DNA of 64,000 nt from Deltaproteobacteria bacterium (GTDB lineage Bacteria; Myxococcota_A; Polyangia; Polyangiales; Ga0077539). Below, piece after piece: positions 52,566 through 64,000 of this stretch. Location of the stretch: assembly GCA_016704445.1 (NCBI GenBank), contig JADJAE010000003.1, positions 62,001 through 126,000 of the forward strand, read 5' to 3'. Position 1 is the stretch's first letter, and each line of letters opens with the position of its first letter. The notes beneath the pieces were generated by a model, which did no database searches, was not told where the DNA came from, and saw nothing but the letters and a program-made list of their open reading frames with translations. The translations under genes and the position numbers were made by a program.

Positions 52566-54359
52566 ATGAGCCGGATGGCATCACCAGGTTCGCAGCTCCC
52601 GGGCGGGTTCATCCTCGGGGCGCTGAGCCACGCCGATCGCATCGGGCTGGTCTACGAGGCATTCCCAGCGGAGGGGCGTGGGCAGAAGTCCCGGGCGCTC
52701 GTCCTGCACCCGCTGCACGTCGAAGAACTCCGAGACTGGTTCGAGCGCACCGCGGTGCTCGGCCGAGGGCTGAAGCACCCCAACCTCGTCGAGGTGCACG
52801 CGCTCGGCTACACCGCCAACCAGCTCCCGGTGATGATCACCGAGTGGACCGACGGGCGGACCCTCCGCAGCCGCATCGCCAGCGGCGAGGTGATCCCGGT
52901 GCCGGAGATCCGTCGCGTCATCGACGAGGTCGCCGCGGCGCTCGACTACCTCCACGGCCGCCACCCCCCGGTGCTGCACCGCGTGCTGATGCCCGAGACG
53001 GTGCTCATCCCCCCGGAGCCGCAGCCGGTGAAGCTCCTCGCGGTCGGCCACGCCGATCGACCGCAGCACCCTGCCTCCAAGCCGAACTACCTCTCGCCCG
53101 AGGAGCTCGATGGCTCCTACGAGCTCACTCCCGCGGCGGACATCTTCTCGCTCGCGACGCTTGCCTTCGAGGCGCTCACCGGCCGCCCCGCCTTCCCCGG
53201 CAACGGCGCCGCCGCGGTGCTCAACGCCGTGCAGCGACGCCAGCTTCCCTACGTCGCGCTCGCTCCGCAGGAGGGCCTCGAGCCCCTCGACGAGCTCTTC
53301 CACCGGGCGTGGTCGGCCGATCCGTCGCGTCGGCCGGTGAGCGCGAGCGCCTTCTCCATGGAGCTGGCCGAGGCGCTCGAACAGGTGCCCGGCACGCTGC
53401 TGACCTCGAGGCGCACGCTGCGCGAGGGCGTCCTCCGCTCCGCCACCATTCCCCCCGTCGCGGGCGGGGTCGGGCGTCCGGTCACGATGCACCCTGCCTC
53501 GATGGCGAACACGGCGCGGGTCTCCACGCGGCCGCCTCCGATGGCCGCGAAGCAGTCGTCCCGGCCAATCTCGCCGCTGCTCGGGTCGAACGGCAGCGTG
53601 GGGCGCATCGGCGCCGCCCCGAGTCTCGCAGCCCTCCCAGCGCGCGGAGTCGTGGACTCCTCCGGTGCCCTCCGCCGCGCCGACGAGGAGGCGAACTCCT
53701 GGCTCAACCTCGACACCGCCGATCGCGCGGCGCGCCCCTCGCCGGTCGGGCAGGAGCCTGTCCCTGCCTCCGAGGCGAGCTCCCTGGCGTCCGGTACCCT
53801 GGAGACTCCAGAGGTCGAGATCAGCTCGGCGATGGTCGACATCGACGACCCCGAGGTGCTCGAACTCCTCTCCGAGGACTTCACCAGCCCCGCGATCGCC
53901 GCGCTGATCCCTCGCGTGCTCGCCGAGCGCTCGGCGCAGTTCGAGGGCGACTTCGCCGACCACCCCGCTCCGGCCCCAGCCCCGGCTCCGGTCGCAGCGC
54001 CGGTCCAGTCTTCACCCGCGCCGCCGTCGACCCGCCCGGCGACCATGCCCGCGGCCCCGGCCCGGTCTCGCTTCCCCGCGCCGGTGCGCTCGCTGACCCA
54101 GCCGGCAGGCTTTCCCAGCGCCATGCAGCGCAGCTCGCCGACGCCGCTTCGCAACGACCGCCCGGAGCAGTTCGATCGCCCGCCCGTGTCGCCCTTCGCC
54201 CGCCCCGACCCACGCGTCCGCGACGCTGCCTCGATGGCCGCGACGCCGTGGCACTCCCGCGAGCTGAAGGTCACCCCCTACGTCATCGCCCTCGTGCTCG
54301 CGCTCAACCTCCTGCTCACCGCCGCGTTGATGGTGGTGCTTCGGTACCTCCTCGCCTGA
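52566..54359 (+). CDS. Membrane pseudokinase (Ser/Thr kinase fold, catalytic residues lost)
   Basis: 597 residues. The fold is a Ser/Thr kinase: LKHPNLVEVHALGY (C-helix region), VMITEWTDGRTLRSRI, LDYLHGRHPPVLH, NYLSPEELDG, ADIFSLATLAFEALTGRPAF. The catalytic HRDLKPEN is replaced by HRVLMPET (Asp to Val140), DFG is A-V-G (159-161), and the VAIK Lys position reads ALVL. All three are essential for phosphotransfer. A Pro/Ala-rich linker of about 300 residues and a C-terminal membrane helix (VIALVLALNLLLTAALMVV) follow. I infer a binding or scaffold role, not catalysis. Confidence 0.8.
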   Translation: MSRMASPGSQLPGGFILGALSHADRIGLVYEAFPAEGRGQKSRALVLHPLHVEELRDWFERTAVLGRGLKHPNLVEVHALGYTANQLPVMITEWTDGRTLRSRIASGEVIPVPEIRRVIDEVAAALDYLHGRHPPVLHRVLMPETVLIPPEPQPVKLLAVGHADRPQHPASKPNYLSPEELDGSYELTPAADIFSLATLAFEALTGRPAFPGNGAAAVLNAVQRRQLPYVALAPQEGLEPLDELFHRAWSADPSRRPVSASAFSMELAEALEQVPGTLLTSRRTLREGVLRSATIPPVAGGVGRPVTMHPASMANTARVSTRPPPMAAKQSSRPISPLLGSNGSVGRIGAAPSLAALPARGVVDSSGALRRADEEANSWLNLDTADRAARPSPVGQEPVPASEASSLASGTLETPEVEISSAMVDIDDPEVLELLSEDFTSPAIAALIPRVLAERSAQFEGDFADHPAPAPAPAPVAAPVQSSPAPPSTRPATMPAAPARSRFPAPVRSLTQPAGFPSAMQRSSPTPLRNDRPEQFDRPPVSPFARPDPRVRDAASMAATPWHSRELKVTPYVIALVLALNLLLTAALMVVLRYLLA

Positions 54360-54371
54360 GCCTCGCGGTGA

Positions 54372-54377
54372 TAGCTT
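54372..54377 (+). promoter_or_regulatory. Candidate -10 element before the thiolase gene
   Basis: TAGCTT ends ten bases before the ATG at 54388 and there is no ribosome-binding site between them. No good -35. Confidence 0.3.
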
Positions 54378-54387
54378 CCCGCGCCTC

Positions 54388-57995
<3,608 letters not shown>

Positions 57996-58003
57996 CGGAG
58001 GGC

Positions 58004-59524
<1,521 letters not shown>

Positions 59525-59615
59525 GGTGGGGCGTCACGGCGGGAGGTGGGATGCTCCTTGTGCGCTCGGGCTCCGCGGCGATAGGCTGCGCGGCGCTGAT
59601 GGGAAGGGTGACGCG

Positions 59616-60020
59616 ATGACCGACGCCGTGGCCGCGAAGAAGATCGAGGCCCACCTCAAGACGCTGGGGTGGCCGGTGATCGCGCTCTCCGAGCGCACCT
59701 GGCGCTCGAGCTTCCGCGCCCAGCGGGGGTCATTTCCGCTCGTCATCCAGGCCGAAGGGGCGTTCTGTCGGCTGATGGTGCTGCCCATCGTCCGGCTGCC
59801 CGCCGACGCCGACAAGGCCGAGCTGCTCTACGCGAAGCTGCTGCGATTGAACGGCGAGATGCTCCTGGCGCGCTTCTCCCTCGACGAGGACGGCGACGTG
59901 GTGCTCTCGGTGGAGTTTCCGGTCGAGCACATGGACGCGAGCGAGATGCGCGACGCGCTCGACGTGCTCTCGGTCTACGCGGAGAAGCACCGGGCCGAGC
60001 TCCGCCAGCTCGTGGCCTGA
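59616..60020 (+). CDS. YbjN-like domain protein
   Basis: 134 residues. The protein has the alternating strand-helix layout of the YbjN/type III chaperone-like fold: a short helix KKIEAHLKTLG, strands SFPLVIQAEGAFCRLMVLPI, then KAELLYAKLLRLNGEMLLARFSLDEDGDVVL and a long C-terminal helix. No catalytic residues. The role of the family is largely unknown; some act in stress or as secretion chaperones. GGGAAGGG precedes the ATG. Divergent from the NtrC-type regulator and convergent with the FAM20-like gene. Confidence 0.65.
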   Translation: MTDAVAAKKIEAHLKTLGWPVIALSERTWRSSFRAQRGSFPLVIQAEGAFCRLMVLPIVRLPADADKAELLYAKLLRLNGEMLLARFSLDEDGDVVLSVEFPVEHMDASEMRDALDVLSVYAEKHRAELRQLVA

Positions 60021-60026
60021 GCGCGC

Positions 60027-61052
60027 TCAGTCGAAGAAGTACACCTCTGAGGCGCCGTGGATGCCCACGAGGGCGTCGACGTACTCGAGGAAGGTCGCGC
60101 GGCGGCGCATCATCGCGCGGAGCTGGGCGTCGTTGAGCAGGGGCTCCGTGCCGTCGGCGTCGTTGGCGATCGCGCGGCGCAGCGAGGCGAGGGTCATCGC
60201 GCGCACCTGGTCGACGAAGCGCCGGGAGAAGCGCTGCACCCGCTGGAGGAAGGAGAAGATGATCTCCATCTTCCAGCGGGGAAGGGGCTCGAGGAAGCCG
60301 CCGTTGTTGTCGCGGTAGACGAGGCCGCCCTGCGCGTCGACGAGGGTGTTGGTGCCGTGCCAGCGGTCCCAGTTGCCGATGATGAAGTCGTAGGAGATGA
60401 GGGTGGAGATCTCCCCGGCGCGGCGGCGGCCGTCGGGCGGGATCTCGACGCCCACCACGAGCTGGTTGGTCCACTGGGTGAGGGCCTCGCCCGAGAAGAT
60501 GCCCGCGCGGCGCAGCACCGGGACCCAGTAGATCATCGCGCCGCGGGACCAGCCTCCGCGGAAGAGCAGCCGGGAGGTGTCGACGCCCGCGAGCTCGTCG
60601 CGAGACACGCGGCGGAAGACCGCCGGGGGGACGCGGTCGAGGCCGAGGAGCTGGGCCACTCGGAAGGCTCCGATCTCAGCGCGCCAGTGGTCGACGTGCC
60701 GGGTCTCCGCGGGCTTGAAGGCCCCGTCGATGGGGCCGTCGAGGTCGCAGCGGAGGTTGACCGAGGTGTTGCCCACGTTGCGCGCCGACGCGATCGGCGA
60801 CTCGGTGAGCGCGCGCACGATGTCCTCCTCGATGAGGTCGCCGTAGTGGCGGACGCCGTCGTCGTAGGGGTTGGGCGGCAGCGTGGCGGGGGCCGCCTCG
60901 GGGGAGGGGGCCGCGGCGACGGCGCCCTCGGCGAAGGGGTTGGGCGGGATCACGTCTCCGGGGCCTGGGGGCGTCTGCGCGAGCGATCGCGAGGAGCGCG
61001 CCGTGATCGCGCCGAGGCCGAGGGCGAGCAGGTGGCGGCGGGAGACGTACAT
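60027..61052 (-). CDS. Exported FAM20-like atypical protein kinase
   Basis: 341 residues. The N-terminus VSRRHLLALGLGAITA is a Tat-type signal. From about residue 98 the protein matches the FAM20/GASK secretory-kinase fold: GAFKP with ATP-binding K113, then the metal-helix residue E126 in HWRAEIGAFRVAQLLGLDRVPP, DFIIGNWDRWH with catalytic D229, and YRDNNGGF with metal-binding D248. The human FAM20C motifs are very similar in order and spacing. The family phosphorylates secreted proteins or glycans. The substrate is unknown; HipA- or phosphoinositide kinase-like relatives are the alternatives. Confidence 0.72.
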   Translation of the reverse strand: MYVSRRHLLALGLGAITARSSRSLAQTPPGPGDVIPPNPFAEGAVAAAPSPEAAPATLPPNPYDDGVRHYGDLIEEDIVRALTESPIASARNVGNTSVNLRCDLDGPIDGAFKPAETRHVDHWRAEIGAFRVAQLLGLDRVPPAVFRRVSRDELAGVDTSRLLFRGGWSRGAMIYWVPVLRRAGIFSGEALTQWTNQLVVGVEIPPDGRRRAGEISTLISYDFIIGNWDRWHGTNTLVDAQGGLVYRDNNGGFLEPLPRWKMEIIFSFLQRVQRFSRRFVDQVRAMTLASLRRAIANDADGTEPLLNDAQLRAMMRRRATFLEYVDALVGIHGASEVYFFD

Positions 61053-61141
61053 CGCGGGGTCTGCGGCGCAGTGTACCCGCGGGACGCCCTCGCGGCGAGA
61101 GATCCGCGGGCATCGATGGGGGAGAACCGGGACTTTACCCG

Positions 61142-61555
61142 TCAGGGTAAAGGCAGGTGCTGGGAGAGCAGCGTGCGGACGTCGTCGGGGATGTCGACGG
61201 GAACGAGCTCGTCGAGGCGGCAGAGCACCACGACCTGACGGATGGAGGCGCAGGAGACGCCGTCGGCCGCGCGGGAGATGGCGTGGTGGAAGGTGACCGA
61301 GCGGGCGCCGATGCGCTCGACGGAGACGTCGATGAGGGCGGTGTCCCCGTAGCGCAGCGGGGCCTTGTAGTCGGCCTCGATGTGCACCGAGGGGATGCCG
61401 ATGCCGCGGACCATGATGAGCTGGGGGTATCCGCCGGGGAGCGCGGCGAAGAGGGCCTCGAGGGCGTCGTGGCAGAAGTCGAGGTAGCGGGCGAAGTAGA
61501 CGATGCGGGCGGCGTCGACCTCGGCGAAGCGCACCGGGCGTTCGTGGCGAAACAT
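61142..61555 (-). CDS. Acyl-CoA thioesterase (hotdog fold, YbgC/4HBT-like)
   Basis: 137 residues covering one hotdog domain. VRFAEVDAARIVYFARYLDF has the family signature including the active Asp in EVDA, followed by a long central helix (CHDALEALFAAL) and the DYKAPLRYGDTALIDV strand. Family members hydrolyse short or aromatic acyl-CoA thioesters. ATG 61555. Positioned 89 bases upstream of the FAM20-like gene on the same strand. Confidence 0.85.
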   Translation of the reverse strand: MFRHERPVRFAEVDAARIVYFARYLDFCHDALEALFAALPGGYPQLIMVRGIGIPSVHIEADYKAPLRYGDTALIDVSVERIGARSVTFHHAISRAADGVSCASIRQVVVLCRLDELVPVDIPDDVRTLLSQHLPLP

Positions 61556-61650
61556 GCCCGGGAGGCTAACGCCCGTCGGGAGTCAATGGGCGCGGGAATA
61601 TCCATGAATCCAAGGGGGTTCGACGCGCGCGCCGGGAGTTTTCTCCCTCG

Positions 61651-61678
61651 TTGACTTGCAAGACTCGCTGACTAGGAT
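61651..61678 (+). promoter_or_regulatory. Sigma-70-type promoter of the Gld-like ABC operon
   Basis: TTGACT (61651-61656) and TAGGAT (61673-61678) with a 16-base spacer. It is the best hexamer pair in the window. Transcription would start near 61685, leaving a leader of about 48 bases before the ABC ATPase ATG at 61733. It lies in the 177-base gap after the divergent thioesterase gene. Confidence 0.6.
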
Positions 61679-61732
61679 GCGCGCCCGCCGGGGCGACGGC
61701 GAAATGTTGGCTTCACCGAAGGCATAGATCGA

Positions 61733-62776
61733 ATGGCGACCAGTGACGTGATGATCGAGACCCGGGAGCTGTCGAAGGTCTACGGCGCCCAGCGCGCGGT
61801 CGACCGGATCAGCTTCGAGATCCGCCGGGGAGAGGTGGTCGGGTTCCTCGGGCCCAACGGGGCGGGGAAGTCCACGACGATGAAGATCCTGACCTGCTTC
61901 ATCTCGCCCTCCGAGGGGACGGCGAAGGTGGGCGGGTTCGACGTGTTCGACGACCCGCTCTCGGTGCGCTCGGTGCTCGGGTACCTCCCGCAGCGCGCGT
62001 CGCTCTACCCCGAGATGGGCGTGGTCGAGTACCTGGAGTTCGCCGCCGACCTGCGGGCGATCGCGAGGGACCAGCGCCGCGCGAAGATCAAGGAGGTGGT
62101 CGAGATCTGCGGGCTCAAGGACGTGCTCGGCAAGACCATCAACGAGCTCTCCTACGGCTACCGGCAGCGCGTGGGCCTGGCGCAGGCGCTCATCCACGAC
62201 CCGCCGATCCTCATCCTCGACGAGCCCACGGCCGACCTCGACCCCAACGAGAGCGCCGAGGTCATCTCGTACATCAAGGAGATCGGCAAGACGCGCACGA
62301 TCATGCTCTCCACGCACGACCTCGCGGAGGTCAAGGAGGCCTGCGCCCGGGTGCTCATCGTCAACCGCGGCAAGATCGTGGCGGACGGCGCGCCGGACGA
62401 GCTCGCGGCCAAGAGCGGCAGCGTGAAGTACGTGCTCGCGATCGACGCCGGCAAGGACGAGTCGGTGCGCAAGTCGGGGCCGGTGATCGACGCGGTCAAG
62501 CGCGTCGCGGCGGGCGCCATCGTGCGCGAGCTGCCGGGCGACGACCGGGCGACGACCCTCGAGGTGAGCGTGAAGGGCTCCGGCGACCAGCGCCGGGAGT
62601 TCTTCCGCATGGCCGTGGAGAACAAGTGGGACCTGCTGGAGCTGCGTCGCGAGGCGGTGCAGCTCGAGGAGGTCTTCCGTCAGTTGACGGTCGGTGAGGG
62701 GGCGCCGCGGCGTAACGCGGGCTCCAAGGCTTCGGATACGAGCGCGGCGACGAAGGAGTCATCCAGCGATGTCTGA
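61733..62776 (+). CDS. ABC transporter ATP-binding protein (GldA-like)
   Basis: 347 residues. Walker A GPNGAGKST, Q-loop LPQRASLYPEM, signature LSYGYRQRVGLAQAL, Walker B LILDEPTADLDP and H-loop STHDL. The signature block with a preceding Tyr-rich motif is the GldA type. A C-terminal region of about 90 residues follows with a basic tail. Pairs with the membrane proteins encoded next (8-base overlap with the permease). In Bacteroidetes Gld genes serve gliding; the distant homologues in myxobacteria are of unknown role. Confidence 0.9.
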   Translation: MATSDVMIETRELSKVYGAQRAVDRISFEIRRGEVVGFLGPNGAGKSTTMKILTCFISPSEGTAKVGGFDVFDDPLSVRSVLGYLPQRASLYPEMGVVEYLEFAADLRAIARDQRRAKIKEVVEICGLKDVLGKTINELSYGYRQRVGLAQALIHDPPILILDEPTADLDPNESAEVISYIKEIGKTRTIMLSTHDLAEVKEACARVLIVNRGKIVADGAPDELAAKSGSVKYVLAIDAGKDESVRKSGPVIDAVKRVAAGAIVRELPGDDRATTLEVSVKGSGDQRREFFRMAVENKWDLLELRREAVQLEEVFRQLTVGEGAPRRNAGSKASDTSAATKESSSDV

Positions 62777-63551
62777 TACGGAAACGACGGCGACGACGGA
62801 CGCGGGCGCGCTGCGCCGCGGGTCCATCGGGACGCCGATCAACAACACCCTGGCGATCGCGCGGCGGGAGTTCGTCTCGTACTTCTCCTCGCCGCTCGGC
62901 TACATCGTGATCGGGATGTTCCTGCTCCTGGTGGGCTTCCTGTTCTTCATCCCCTTCGCGTTCCTGACGCTGGGCAAGGCCACGCTGCAGCCGATGTTCA
63001 ACAGCATCTCGTGGCTGCTGCCGCTCATCTGCCCGGCCATCGCGATGCGCACCTTCGCCGAGGAGTCCCGCACGGGCACCCTGGAGATGCTCATCACGCA
63101 GCCGGTGCGCGACTGGGAGGTCATCCTCGGGAAGTTCTTCGGCGCGCTCGGGCTGCTCGCGGTCTGCATCGTCGCCACCTTCAGCTACCCGGTGATCATC
63201 TCGCGCATGGGCGAGCTCGACTGGGGCCCCGTCGCCGGCGGCTACCTCGGCCTCCTGCTCGGCGGCGCGGCGTACATCTCCTTCGGCGTGATGGTCAGCT
63301 CCTTCACCAAGGACCAGATCACCGCGTTCTTCGTGGCCTTCATCATCAGCGCGGTGTTCTTCCTCATGAACAAGGCGCTGATCTTCTTCGGCGGCGCGGC
63401 GACCGTGATCGAGTACCTCTGCCCCGACTATCACTTCGCGAGCATCGCCCGCGGCGTCATCGACCCCCGCAACATCATCTACTTCGGCAGCGTGATCTTC
63501 ATCTGCCTGCTGGCGACCGCGCGCTCCCTCGAGAGCCGGCGGTGGAGCTGA
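62769..63551 (+). CDS. ABC transporter permease (GldF-like)
   Basis: 260 residues. Six hydrophobic segments (YIVIGMFLLLVGFLFFIPF, WLLPLICPAIAM, GLLAVCIVATFSYPVII, GYLGLLLGGAAYISFGV, FFVAFIISAVFFLM, IIYFGSVIFICLLATA) form an ABC-2-type permease. An N-terminal Thr-rich cytoplasmic part precedes them. The ATG at 62769 overlaps the ATPase gene. The conserved TFAEESRTGTLEMLITQPV segment between the second and third helices is typical of GldF/ABC-2 permeases. Confidence 0.88.
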   Translation: MSDTETTATTDAGALRRGSIGTPINNTLAIARREFVSYFSSPLGYIVIGMFLLLVGFLFFIPFAFLTLGKATLQPMFNSISWLLPLICPAIAMRTFAEESRTGTLEMLITQPVRDWEVILGKFFGALGLLAVCIVATFSYPVIISRMGELDWGPVAGGYLGLLLGGAAYISFGVMVSSFTKDQITAFFVAFIISAVFFLMNKALIFFGGAATVIEYLCPDYHFASIARGVIDPRNIIYFGSVIFICLLATARSLESRRWS

Positions 63552-63553
63552 CC

Positions 63554-64000
63554 ATGGAACGTCGTAGCCAAGCCCGCGCCCAGACCGGGGCCTTCGTCGC
63601 CATCGCCATCGTCGCGGTGGTGCTCATCAACATCCTCGCGGTGAAGGTGCTGCACGCCCGCCTCGACCTGACCAAGCGGGGCCTCTACTCGCTGTCCCAG
63701 GGCACGCGCCGCACGCTCGGCCGCCTCACGGACAACCTCACCATCACCATCTACTGGACCCCGGATCAGCCCGCCCCGGCCAACGACGACGAGCGCCTGC
63801 TGCGCGAGCAGCTCGACGAGTACGTCGCCGCCAGCCGCGGCCGCCTCGAGGTGCGCTGGGTGCGCACCGACAACGACGAGCGCAAGCGTCAGGCGGAGGC
63901 CGCGAGCTGCACCAAGCGCGTGCTCCAGACGGTCAACACCGCGTCCGACCAGGCGAACCTCGCCGAGGTCTTCCGCTGCGTGACGTTCTCGTACCTTCGC
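63554..64000 (+). CDS. GldG-like ABC-associated membrane protein (cut by window end)
   Basis: 149 residues visible from ATG 63554; the frame is open at the window end. An N-terminal membrane helix (TGAFVAIAIVAVVLINILAV) is followed by LDLTKRGLYSLSQGTRRTL, the motif that opens the periplasmic domain of GldG and the uncharacterised ABC-transporter partner family, then ITIYWTPDQP. With the two genes upstream it completes a GldA-GldF-GldG-type system. Starts two bases after the permease stop. Confidence 0.85.
   Translation, partial: MERRSQARAQTGAFVAIAIVAVVLINILAVKVLHARLDLTKRGLYSLSQGTRRTLGRLTDNLTITIYWTPDQPAPANDDERLLREQLDEYVAASRGRLEVRWVRTDNDERKRQAEAASCTKRVLQTVNTASDQANLAEVFRCVTFSYLR

Overview
The window is strongly G+C-rich, uses GC-ending codons throughout, and is packed with genes on both strands. 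Several features point to a myxobacterium-like member of the Myxococcota, probably a Polyangia/Sandaracinaceae-type genome. These are many small lipoproteins with Asp/Ala/Gly-rich linkers, a giant Stig1-like cysteine-repeat lipoprotein, a PEGA-type Ser/Thr kinase and a pseudokinase, an NtrC-type two-component pair, a partial type VI secretion locus and a gliding-type (Gld) ABC transporter. No single marker gives the genus, so this is an inference.

Layout. 1-7.1 kb: end of a polyphosphate kinase, a cyclophilin, rsmA, a convergent lipoprotein-like gene, tRNA-Ser(TGA), and a SNF2 helicase coupled to a SWIM-like partner. 7.1-10.5 kb (minus): TPR lipoprotein, OmpA-type lipoprotein and a triple Tudor-like protein. 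10.6-16.6 kb: DTW-domain tRNA modification enzyme, hflX, a small helical protein, hrpB and a histidine phosphatase. 16.6-26.4 kb: mostly exported proteins (alpha/beta hydrolase, Rieske protein, Cys-rich lipoprotein, Flp-like pilin, vWA lipoprotein, pectate-lyase-like protein, sulfatase) plus a LegB-like epimerase. 26.6-35.4 kb: tssF-tssG-clpV, then thiD, a Bet/RecT annealing protein, an RluA-type synthase, a possible VgrG start and a DUF4280 PAAR-like protein. 35.5-45.9 kb: methyltransferase, DUF3365 heme protein, the giant Cys-repeat lipoprotein, a flavin reductase and the PEGA kinase. 46-50.2 kb: a plus-strand run of Fe-S protein, diacylglycerol-kinase-like protein, MerR-like protein and hydroxyacyl-CoA dehydrogenase. 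50.2-64 kb: argJ, a formylglycine-enzyme-like secreted protein, a pseudokinase, a thiolase, the histidine kinase/NtrC pair, a YbjN-like protein, an exported FAM20-like kinase, a thioesterase and a GldA-GldF-GldG-like ABC system cut by the window end.

Many genes between about 16.7 and 34.7 kb are broken by small indels. Several sit in homopolymer runs, and restoring one base recovers the family motif. The likeliest explanation is consensus error rather than mass pseudogenisation, but the clpV gene also lacks roughly 240 bases that should encode its first Walker B.

The observations I find most worth following are the exported FAM20-like kinase, the triple Tudor-like/zinc-ribbon protein, the catalytically dead kinase, the SNF2-SWIM-like pair, the stand-alone Bet protein, and a recurring TAnnnT hexamer placed 7-13 bases before start codons, which suggests many leaderless transcripts.
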